Positions 1-6,084 of a DNA stretch of 9,363 nucleotides are shown in pieces. Location of the stretch: assembly GCA_905215275.1 (NCBI GenBank), contig CAJMPE010000069.1, positions 1-9,363 on the forward strand. Reading direction: 5' to 3'. The stretch is from an uncultured bacterium (GTDB taxonomy: Bacteria > Actinomycetota > Coriobacteriia > Coriobacteriales > Coriobacteriaceae). Position numbers and translations under genes: made by a program. Below the pieces are notes generated by a model. That model did no database searches and was not told the origin of the DNA. It saw only the letters and a program-made list of their open reading frames with translations. How positions within the stretch are numbered: position 1 is the stretch's first letter; the number at the start of each line of letters is the position of its first letter.

Positions 1-255
1 TTGTGTGGGGTCCCGGTCTTCACAATTTCCGTCAAGCTTTTGGTCAGGTTTTGGTTAGTTGGCGGGTTGGTGGAAGGGCAAAAGATTATTCGACAAAAAA
101 GCTCAGAGAAAGTGCTGGTAGGGGAGTTGTTGAGGTTTTCGACAGCTTTTGTCAACAAGAAACTTTGCGGCTATTGCTACGGATTGCGTTGCCGTGGCCT
201 TGGCGGTGCGGGATGCTGGGCGTAAGCGTCGAATGCTCCGATTTTGGAGGCCAGC

Positions 256-690
256 ATGGACCTGTTTCTTGAGACTCCGCAGCAACAAGCCGAGCGCATG
301 TTGCGCCAACAGCAACGGCTTATGGAGATGCAAATGCAAGGGGCGGCAGCCCAGCCCTTTGCGCAAAATGTCGTGCCCGCTGCTGTACCTGCAGCTGTGC
401 CCGGGTGTAAATCGGCGCCAGAGGCCTATTCCGTACAGCAAGATTCATATGCGCAGGAGCTCGCGTTCGACAAGCGTCGTGCGCGTCGTCGCCGTGTGGG
501 CCAGCGCTTGCGCATATTGGCGATGATCGTGCTCATCCCGTTAGGGCTTGCGGCCATCTTTCTGGCGTCGTATGCCCTCACGTGCATCCTCAACGGCGCA
601 TCGCCCAACGAGGTGCTCCAACATCTGTCAGCCCTCGGCCAGCGCCTAGGCGATGTCATAACAACAATCCGCGCCGGCTGGGAGAGTTAG
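256..690 (+). CDS. Small single-pass membrane protein, function unknown
   Basis: This encodes 144 residues that I do not recognise as a named family. I chose the ATG at 256 because GGAGG (246-250) sits five bases upstream; a TTG at 244 overlaps that site and is unlikely to be used. Residues 1-30 are rich in Gln and Met (QQQ at 9-11 and 18-20) and probably helical. Residues 39-50 form a short Pro/Ala/Val linker. Residues 73-86 are very basic, with several consecutive Arg, and a hydrophobic helix at about 87-112 follows. A short C-terminal tail (113-144) remains. The positive-inside rule puts the long N-terminal part in the cytoplasm and the tail outside. There is no signal-peptide cleavage motif. 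It stands alone, with 123 bases to the next gene. The reading frame and ribosome site are convincing; the function is open. Confidence 0.72.
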   Translation: MDLFLETPQQQAERMLRQQQRLMEMQMQGAAAQPFAQNVVPAAVPAAVPGCKSAPEAYSVQQDSYAQELAFDKRRARRRRVGQRLRILAMIVLIPLGLAAIFLASYALTCILNGASPNEVLQHLSALGQRLGDVITTIRAGWES

Positions 691-780
691 CGTTTGTCAC
701 ATTAGGACTTCTAGGGTGTAGGGATTATCGCCATGAGTAGAATCCTCGCATCCTGTGGGTCCTGTCATGCGACTCAATAG

Positions 781-801
781 TATTATTGAAGATGAATAAT
801 A
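781..801. promoter_or_regulatory. Candidate operator: 7-bp perfect inverted repeat upstream of the cassette
   Basis: TATTATT (781-787) and AATAATA (795-801) are perfect reverse complements separated by seven bases. They end 12 bases before the nucleotidyltransferase start and just before its AGGA ribosome site (804-807). TATTAT also resembles a -10 element. I see no convincing -35 at normal spacing. Toxin-antitoxin operons are commonly autoregulated through such a palindrome, and the second gene here carries a helix-turn-helix, so an operator is a reasonable inference. A small mRNA hairpin covering the start region is the alternative. Confidence 0.4.
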
Positions 802-813
802 ATAGGATTTGTT

Positions 814-1344
814 ATGTATAAGCAGGATTTAGAACAGACTCTTTTGGGCATTGACGAAGAGGCGGAGCTGGAAATAGGTCCAAGAGACGACAGGCCGAAC
901 GTTGTATTGGTGGGAGGAAGCGCCTTCATGCTAAACGATGTGACGAATCGTTCGGTTACACATGACATTGATGTGTTTGAGGCAGATAGGTGCCTCCGCG
1001 AGATCATAGCTCGATACCCCGAGGTGAATGGTATGGCGGTGGCATATTGTAATCAGATGCCGTTCAATTACGAAGATCGTTTGATTCCCTTGGATATTGG
1101 GGCGCGTTTTATCAGGTACTTTACGCCATCCTTGGAGGACCTGGCGGTAATGAAGCTCTATGCCTGTCGTCCGAACGACATCATCGATCTTCATAGTCAG
1201 GCATTCGTCGACCGACTTGATTGGGGGTTGCTCGAACGGCTTATATTCGACGAGGGAGAGGCGCTGGCGTCGTCGCCTTCGGAGCGGAGTTATCAAGAGA
1301 TGGTCTGTGCATACAGGCAATACAAAAAGGAGGTGCTCGGTTGA
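814..1344 (+). CDS. DUF6036/AbiEii-like nucleotidyltransferase, putative toxin
   Basis: This 176-residue protein has hallmarks of the minimal nucleotidyltransferase fold. VLVGGSAFML (31-40) carries the Gly-Gly-Ser nucleotide-binding motif, and THDIDVF (49-55) carries the paired metal-binding acidic residues D51 and D53. D94 in IPLDIG could be the third acidic residue. The stretch PSLEDLAVMKLYACRPNDIIDL begins at residue 105 and matches the usual Leu-Glu-Asp-Leu...Lys-Leu...Arg...Asp-Asp-Leu block of AbiEii, MenT and DUF6036 proteins. Related enzymes (MenT, AbiEii) act as toxins that transfer nucleotides, some of them to tRNA ends. The substrate here cannot be read from sequence. AGGA at 804-807 precedes the ATG. 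The stop codon overlaps the start of the next gene, so the two are co-translated. GC content is clearly below that of the surrounding genes, suggesting acquisition. The fold is well supported; the toxin role is inferred from family and context. Confidence 0.78.
   Translation: MYKQDLEQTLLGIDEEAELEIGPRDDRPNVVLVGGSAFMLNDVTNRSVTHDIDVFEADRCLREIIARYPEVNGMAVAYCNQMPFNYEDRLIPLDIGARFIRYFTPSLEDLAVMKLYACRPNDIIDLHSQAFVDRLDWGLLERLIFDEGEALASSPSERSYQEMVCAYRQYKKEVLG
1327..1335 (+). promoter_or_regulatory. Strong ribosome binding site that fixes a TTG start
   Basis: AAGGAGGTG, a near-complete anti-16S match, lies inside the 3' end of the nucleotidyltransferase gene. GGAGG (1329-1333) is seven bases before TTG at 1341. 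That TTG overlaps the TGA stop at 1342-1344 (TTGA). No ATG or GTG in that frame is as well placed. The weak start codon with a strong Shine-Dalgarno site points to translational coupling, which would fix the ratio of the two proteins. Confidence 0.8.
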
Positions 1345-1904
1345 ATCTGACCTTTGAGGGATTCTTAAAAGGCTATTGCCGAGAGCTATCCGGACAGCGG
1401 TCGCTGAGTTTTAGAAAATTGGTTGAGCAGGCGACGACGGATGCGCCGCGCGTGGCGGAGCCTCTGTTTTTGCTCGCTTTGGCGCAAGGAAAAGCCGAAT
1501 ACGTTCTGGGTTTATCCGAGGGCTCGTGGATGGAACGGGATTACCGAGACGTTTTATCCTTGTACGGTCAAGCGGGTAGCATGGCGTCTCTATGCGCCAA
1601 AAGTGAGCTCCCAAATCGTTATGCCAACGTTTGGCGTGCGTATAGAGCGGTGAAGGAAAAGCCGGCGGCCGATAGAAGGGTGAACGCCCTGATGAGAAAG
1701 AAAACGCTGGAAGCATTGGAGGAATCGGGTGTAACGCGCTATGGCCTCTGCCGTGCTCTGCACCTGAATAAAGGAAACGTATACGCATACTTGGCCGGCG
1801 ATGACTCAAAGGTGAGCAGGAAAACGGCGCGCCGCATTATGGAATATGCGGAGGAGAGGGGCACCCAAGAAGGGGCCGGGCGCCCGGTGTGTGTGGCGGG
1901 GTAA
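1341..1904 (+). CDS. Helix-turn-helix protein paired with the nucleotidyltransferase, putative antitoxin/regulator
   Basis: This encodes 187 residues from the TTG start at 1341. Residues 1-110 are mostly helical with no motif I recognise. Residues 120-172 form a helix-turn-helix: KTLEALEESG, then VTRYGLCRALHLNKGNVYAYLAG, then KVSRKTARRIMEYAEE. The pattern of a short helix, a turn and a recognition helix beginning near N143-K-G-N resembles XRE-type or DeoR-like DNA-binding units. The gene overlaps the upstream nucleotidyltransferase gene by three bases, the arrangement of a two-component addiction cassette. Its likely roles are to bind the operator at 781-801 and to neutralise its partner. In the AbiE systems I know, the antitoxin comes first and has its winged helix at the N terminus. 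Here the putative toxin comes first and the helix-turn-helix is C-terminal. The last 15 or so residues are low-complexity and GC-rich, as if the cassette boundary lay there. Antitoxin function is inference. Confidence 0.72.
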   Translation: MNLTFEGFLKGYCRELSGQRSLSFRKLVEQATTDAPRVAEPLFLLALAQGKAEYVLGLSEGSWMERDYRDVLSLYGQAGSMASLCAKSELPNRYANVWRAYRAVKEKPAADRRVNALMRKKTLEALEESGVTRYGLCRALHLNKGNVYAYLAGDDSKVSRKTARRIMEYAEERGTQEGAGRPVCVAG

Positions 1905-1955
1905 GATTGATCGCGGTTTTGATTGGTGCTCGATTGGGTTTGTTGGGCGGAGATT

Positions 1956-3311
1956 ATGTCTGCTATTGATATTGTGCTTGTTGCGATCGCCTTGGTGGCG
2001 GTGGGGGTTGCTGCGGCTTGCGCCCTTCAGCTCAAGAGCCTGCGTGCCGAGTTGCGGGAGCGTGGCGACGGTGGCGCGGAAACGCTGGCAGCACTCGAGC
2101 AGGCCAACAACGCGCTCGATGCCCTGAACGTCGCGCTGGCCGAAACCCGCCGCACGGCCAATGCCATCGCGCAGCAGCAGACGACCGATGCGGCCGTGGA
2201 GCAGCAACGTTACCTGACCATCGCACGCGAGTTCTCGCAAGCTGGTGACCGGATGGATGACCTGCGCCGCGAGACGGCCCAACAGCTCGGCGCCAATCGC
2301 GAGGGCATCGAGCATCGCCTGGACAAGGTGCGCGAGACGGTCGATGCTCAGCTGGGCGCCATCCGCAAAGACAACAACGTGCAGCTCGATCAGATGCGCG
2401 CGACGGTGGACGAGAAGCTCTCCCGCACGCTCAACGACCGACTGTCGGCATCGTTTAAGCAGGTGAGCGACCAGCTCGAGGCCGTGTATAAGGGCCTGGG
2501 CGATATGCAATCTATCGCCACCGGCGTAGGCGACCTCAAGCGTGTGCTGGGCAATGTAAAAGCGCGCGGCATTTTGGGCGAGGTGCAGCTGGGTGCAATT
2601 CTGGCGGACATCCTTACACCCGACCAGTATCTGGAAAACGTCGCCACCAAGCCCGGTGCCTCGGAGCGCGTTGAGTTTGCCGTCAAGCTGCCGGTAGACG
2701 AGGGCGATCCCGTGCTGCTGCCGATCGATTCCAAATTCCCGGGCGACGCGTACGAGCATCTGATCGACGCCCAGGAGTCGGGCGATGCGGAGGCCGTTGC
2801 CGCAGCGCGCAAGACGCTCGATATGATGGTGAAACGCGAGGCAAAGGACATCTGCGAAAAGTACCTGAGCGTGCCCGCGACCACCAACTTTGGCATTATG
2901 TTCGTGCCTTTTGAGGGTCTGTACGCCGAGGTCGTCAGTCGCCCCGGGCTTATCGAGACCTTGGGCCGCGACTATCACGTCAACGTTGCCGGCCCCAGCA
3001 CCATGGCGGCCATCCTCAACAGCCTGCAGATGAGCTACCAGACGTTTAAGTTGCAAAAACACACCGACGACGTGCTGCGTGTGCTCTCTGCCGTCAAGGC
3101 CGAGCTGCCGCGCTATCAGGCGGCGCTGCGCCGCGCCCAGCAGCAGATCGAGACCGCGGGTAAAACGGTCGAGGGCATCATCACCACACGCACCAACGTT
3201 ATGGAGCGCAAACTCAAGGATATCGACGCGCTGGAAGACACGCGGGAGGCCGACGAGATCTTGGGGCTCACGTCTGCGAGCCTGCTCGCAGACCAAAAAG
3301 ACGAGGACTAG
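1956..3311 (+). CDS. rmuC: DNA recombination protein RmuC
   Basis: This 451-residue protein is recognisably RmuC, a family tied to limiting sequence inversions and to recombination, with a PD-(D/E)XK-like nuclease core. Residues 4-24 are a hydrophobic N-terminal helix, as usual for RmuC. Residues 27-180 are a long Ala/Gln/Glu/Arg coiled coil. The conserved core spans about 180-390: GVGDLKRVLGNVKARGILGE (190-209), LPIDSKFPGDAY (255-266), FVPFEGLYAE (316-325), and AGPSTMAAILNSLQMSYQTF (345-364). I chose ATG 1956 because the protein then begins directly with the membrane helix. A TTG at 1923 would add 11 residues without a ribosome site. The chosen start has GGAG at 1949-1952, an unusually short three-base spacing. 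Length fits the family and no core motif is missing. The gene follows the AT-richer cassette by 51 bases and marks the return to GC-rich backbone. Confidence 0.93.
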   Translation: MSAIDIVLVAIALVAVGVAAACALQLKSLRAELRERGDGGAETLAALEQANNALDALNVALAETRRTANAIAQQQTTDAAVEQQRYLTIAREFSQAGDRMDDLRRETAQQLGANREGIEHRLDKVRETVDAQLGAIRKDNNVQLDQMRATVDEKLSRTLNDRLSASFKQVSDQLEAVYKGLGDMQSIATGVGDLKRVLGNVKARGILGEVQLGAILADILTPDQYLENVATKPGASERVEFAVKLPVDEGDPVLLPIDSKFPGDAYEHLIDAQESGDAEAVAAARKTLDMMVKREAKDICEKYLSVPATTNFGIMFVPFEGLYAEVVSRPGLIETLGRDYHVNVAGPSTMAAILNSLQMSYQTFKLQKHTDDVLRVLSAVKAELPRYQAALRRAQQQIETAGKTVEGIITTRTNVMERKLKDIDALEDTREADEILGLTSASLLADQKDED

Positions 3312-3336
3312 CTGCATCTGACGGTGGGGCGCCTGC

Positions 3337-3373
3337 GCAAGCACGGCGCGGGCGCTTTTCGCGCCGTGCTTGC
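3337..3373 (+). terminator. 14-bp perfect hairpin after rmuC, probable terminator
   Basis: GCAAGCACGGCGCG (3337-3350) pairs without mismatch with CGCGCCGTGCTTGC (3360-3373) across a nine-base loop, GGCGCTTTT. It begins 25 bases after the rmuC stop codon. There is no T-run on either flank; the only T-run is in the loop. High-GC Gram-positive genomes often use such tail-less hairpins as terminators, so termination is likely. An mRNA 3'-end stabiliser is the alternative. Confidence 0.6.
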
Positions 3374-3434
3374 CTGAAGTGCGCTTTAGTGTGCAACAAT
3401 GGCGTTTCGCCCTATCAGACGCGAAAGGAAGCCC

Positions 3435-5237
3435 ATGTCTCAGAGAAGCACCAGTCCGCTCAAACGCTCCACCGTGCGCCGCACGCTACAGCGTTTTTGG
3501 GACGTCACGCGCACGCAGCCACTGATCGTCTTTCTCTCGGTATTCTCGTCGGCGGGTTATATCTTTTTGCTTACGTTTGCCAACACCTACGTGATGGCCC
3601 TTATCGTCGACCGCGTCCAGGCCGGCCCCGTGGCAGGCGACCAGGTGTTTGAGGTCTTTGGTCCTTACATTCTGGCGCTCGTGCTCGTTAACCTGATAGG
3701 CCAGATCCTCTCCAAGCTGCAGGACTACACCGTCTACAAGCTCGAGATTGCTGGTAACTATCACCTGGCGCGCTTGTGCTTCGACACGCTCTCCAATCAA
3801 TCCATGACATTCCACACCAGTCGATTTGGCGGATCGCTTGTGAGCCAGACGAGCCGTTTTATGAGCGGTTACACGGGTCTGGTGGACGTGACGGTGTATT
3901 CGCTCATCCCCACTATCACCTCGGTTGTCTGCACGGTGGCGGCGCTCGCCCCGGTGGTGCCGACGTTTACCGTGATCCTGGTGGGCATCATGGTCGTCTA
4001 CATTGCGTTTGTCTGGCTTATGTACAAGCGCATCATGCCGCTTTCGGCCGCGACGTCCGCCGCGCAGAACAAGCTGTCGGGCGTGCTGTCCGATGCGGTC
4101 ACGAACATCCTGGCCGTCAAGACCTGTGGGCGCGAGGACTTTGAGCGCGACCTGTTCGATGCCGCCGACCGCGCTGCGCGCGATGCCGAAACGGTATCGA
4201 TGCACGCCATGATGCAACGCAACTTTACGACCTCGGGCCTTATCGTTATCACCATGGCCGTGGTGAGTGTGTTCGTCGCGGGCGGCAACGCGTGGTTTGG
4301 CATCTCTGCCGGCGCGCTCGTCATGATCTTTACCTATACGTACAACCTCACCATGCGTCTGAACTACGTGAGCTCCATGATGCAGCGCATCAACCGCGCG
4401 CTGGGCGATGCGGCCGAGATGACGCGCGTGCTGGACGAGCCGTGTCTGGTGGCAGACGACGAGAACGCCCCCGAGCTCAAGGTGAGCGAGGGCGCGATTG
4501 ATTTTGAGCACTTGAGCTTTGCATACCGTGATGCCGCGGCGGGCGAGAGCGTGTTCGACGACCTGACGCTCCATGTGGCGGCGGGCCAGCGCGTGGGCCT
4601 GGTGGGCAAATCGGGCTCGGGCAAGACGACACTCACCAAGCTGTTGCTGCGCCTGGACGACGTACAGGTCGGCCGCGTGCTCGTGGACGGCCAGGACGTT
4701 TCGCGCTGCACGCAGCAGAGCCTGCGCCGCCAAGTTGCCTACGTGCCGCAGGAGGCGCTGCTGTTCCATCGCTCCATTCGCGAGAATATCGCCTACGGCC
4801 GCCCCGACGCCACCGACGAACAGATTCGCGAGGCGGCTCGCTTGGCTAATGCGACCGAGTTTATCGACCGCCTGCCCCGTGGCTTTGACACCATGGTGGG
4901 CGAGCGGGGCGTTAAGCTTTCGGGCGGCCAGCGCCAGCGCGTGGCCATTGCCCGCGCTATTCTGACCGATGCGCCGATCCTGGTGCTCGACGAGGCGACG
5001 TCTGCCTTGAACAGCGAGTCCGAGGCGCTGGTGCAGGAGGCGCTCGAGAACCTGATGCGCGGCCGCACCTCCATTGTGGTGGCACATCGCCTGTCCACCG
5101 TGGCAGCGCTCGACCGCATCGTGGTACTGGCGGACGGCGAGATTGTCGAGGACGGTACGCATGCGCAGCTTGTCGAGGCTGGCGGCGAGTACGCAAGCCT
5201 GTGGGGCCGCCAGACCGGCGCATTTTTGGAGGCGTAA
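3435..5237 (+). CDS. ABC exporter half-transporter (fused permease and ATPase)
   Basis: This 600-residue protein has one transmembrane domain fused to one nucleotide-binding domain, the standard half-transporter that works as a dimer in the cytoplasmic membrane. Hydrophobic helices lie at about 30-58, 75-93, 155-175, 177-198, 268-284 and 288-304. The ATPase domain holds an aromatic A-loop (Y364), Walker A GKSGSGKTT (391-399), Q-loop Gln439, signature LSGGQ (495-499), Walker B ILVLDE with D519 and E520, and the switch His551. All catalytic residues are present, so it should be active. The D-loop reads SALN rather than the common SALD (Asn526), a modest variation. The start at 3435 is chosen for AAGGAA (3425-3430) four bases upstream; the in-frame ATG at 3399 lacks a ribosome site. 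The substrate (drug, lipid or peptide) cannot be read from sequence. No second half-transporter lies beside it, so a homodimer is the default. Confidence 0.95.
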   Translation: MSQRSTSPLKRSTVRRTLQRFWDVTRTQPLIVFLSVFSSAGYIFLLTFANTYVMALIVDRVQAGPVAGDQVFEVFGPYILALVLVNLIGQILSKLQDYTVYKLEIAGNYHLARLCFDTLSNQSMTFHTSRFGGSLVSQTSRFMSGYTGLVDVTVYSLIPTITSVVCTVAALAPVVPTFTVILVGIMVVYIAFVWLMYKRIMPLSAATSAAQNKLSGVLSDAVTNILAVKTCGREDFERDLFDAADRAARDAETVSMHAMMQRNFTTSGLIVITMAVVSVFVAGGNAWFGISAGALVMIFTYTYNLTMRLNYVSSMMQRINRALGDAAEMTRVLDEPCLVADDENAPELKVSEGAIDFEHLSFAYRDAAAGESVFDDLTLHVAAGQRVGLVGKSGSGKTTLTKLLLRLDDVQVGRVLVDGQDVSRCTQQSLRRQVAYVPQEALLFHRSIRENIAYGRPDATDEQIREAARLANATEFIDRLPRGFDTMVGERGVKLSGGQRQRVAIARAILTDAPILVLDEATSALNSESEALVQEALENLMRGRTSIVVAHRLSTVAALDRIVVLADGEIVEDGTHAQLVEAGGEYASLWGRQTGAFLEA

Positions 5238-5300
5238 AGACCCCATACGTGGGACAATCGTGCCCATAGGTTTGTTATGCCGCCGAGCCGAGGAGTCGTT

Positions 5301-5966
5301 ATGCCACGCGAGACCAATGCCGCCAAACGCGAGCGCGCCATCGAGGTGTGCGAGCGCCTTAACCGTCGCTATGGCCCGGTCGAGTGCTTCTTGGACCACG
5401 AGAATCCCTTTAGGCTGCTCATCGCGGTGCTGCTCTCGGCGCAAACGACCGACGCGCAAGTCAACAAGGTGACGCCGCGGCTGTTTGCCCAGTGGCCCAC
5501 GCCCGAGGCCATGGCCGGGGCGAGTGTTGCCGACGTGGCGGACACGATCAAGTCGCTTGGCTTCTACAAGAGCAAGGCCAAACACGCCGTGGAAGCGGCG
5601 CAGATGATCGTTGCCGATTACGGCGGTGTAGTGCCGGCGGATATGAAGGAGCTCGTCAAACTGCCGGGTGTGGGGCGCAAGACGGCGAACATCGTGCTCA
5701 ACGTGGGGTATGGCATCGTGGAAGGCATCGCGGTGGATACGCACGTCAACCGTATCGCGCATCGCCTGATGCTGAGTCCCAAGACGCATGCCAAAGAGCC
5801 GCTCAAGACCGAGCAGGATCTGCTCAAGATCTTGCCGCACGAGTATTGGGAGTCGGTCAATCACCAGTGGATCACCTTTGGCCGCGAAATCTGCGACGCC
5901 CGCAAACCCAAGTGCGACGAGTGCCCACTGGCAGACCTTTGCCCCAGCGTACGGGTGACGGGGTAG
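5301..5966 (+). CDS. nth: Endonuclease III, DNA N-glycosylase/AP lyase
   Basis: This 221-residue enzyme removes oxidised pyrimidines from DNA and cleaves the abasic site in base-excision repair. The helix-hairpin-helix LPGVGRKTAN (121-130) carries the catalytic Lys127 (equivalent to E. coli Lys120). VDTHVNR (145-151) carries the catalytic Asp146 (equivalent to E. coli Asp138). The C-terminal four-cysteine cluster C198-x6-C205-x2-C208-x5-C214 binds the [4Fe-4S] centre. LLSAQTTDAQVNKVTP (44-59) is also typical of the family. The start at 5301 is preferred because AGGAG (5291-5295) lies five bases upstream; an ATG at 5277 would add eight residues and lacks such a site. Length is close to the usual 210-220. 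The 63-base gap after the ABC gene holds no clear terminator, so co-transcription is possible. Confidence 0.95.
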   Translation: MPRETNAAKRERAIEVCERLNRRYGPVECFLDHENPFRLLIAVLLSAQTTDAQVNKVTPRLFAQWPTPEAMAGASVADVADTIKSLGFYKSKAKHAVEAAQMIVADYGGVVPADMKELVKLPGVGRKTANIVLNVGYGIVEGIAVDTHVNRIAHRLMLSPKTHAKEPLKTEQDLLKILPHEYWESVNHQWITFGREICDARKPKCDECPLADLCPSVRVTG

Positions 5967-5969
5967 GGT

Positions 5970-5986
5970 CCGGCACGCTTTGCCGG
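5970..5986 (+). terminator. Weak hairpin just after nth
   Basis: CCGGCA (5970-5975) pairs with TGCCGG (5981-5986) around a five-base loop, four bases after the nth stop codon. No T-run follows. It may be a weak terminator or a 3'-end stem; the short arms keep confidence low. Confidence 0.3.
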
Positions 5987-6021
5987 CGTCCGAAGGCTGT
6001 GGTCAATGTTGTGCAACACAT

Positions 6022-6046
6022 TTGAGCCGCGAGGGCTCAATATGAT
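6022..6046 (+). promoter_or_regulatory. Candidate -10 box abutted by a 7-bp inverted repeat
   Basis: TATGAT (6041-6046) matches the -10 consensus at five of six bases, 38 bases before the start of the zinc-ribbon gene. TTGAGCC (6022-6028) and GGCTCAA (6034-6040) form a perfect inverted repeat around GCGAG, directly touching the -10. No good -35 sits at 16-18 bases. A promoter with a repressor or activator site at the -35 position would explain this. A short terminator stem for nth is the alternative. Confidence 0.35.
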
Positions 6047-6084
6047 GGCGACAGATACCGTTTGTTGTGAGGGGATGCCCGAAT

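Noticed and set aside
1..225. 74-codon frame beginning with TTG at the window edge
   Set aside because: No ribosome site can be seen, the composition is unlike coding DNA here, and the product has no recognisable features. I treat 1-255 as non-coding or unresolved.
1806..3344. 512-codon open frame on the minus strand opposite rmuC
   Set aside because: It is a shadow of rmuC: no ribosome site of note, no recognisable domain, and it would run across the hairpin after rmuC.
4989..5012. ABC exporter D-loop reads SALN instead of SALD
   Set aside because: All other ATPase motifs are intact and this position varies among exporters, so it does not suggest a degenerate site.
5242..5253. CCCA-TACG-TGGG inverted repeat between the ABC gene and nth
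   Set aside because: The four-base arms are too short to call a terminator or operator.
3486..5864. 792-codon open frame on the minus strand across the ABC exporter and nth
   Set aside because: It lies wholly opposite two genes with complete catalytic motifs. Its product is rich in His, Arg and Ala without domains, which is typical of the antisense frame of high-GC coding DNA.
3390..6019. Shared 9-mer TGTGCAACA before the ABC gene (3390-3398) and before the zinc-ribbon gene (6010-6018)
   Set aside because: Nine bases is too short, and the flanks differ. It is at best a chance match or a weak promoter-associated word.
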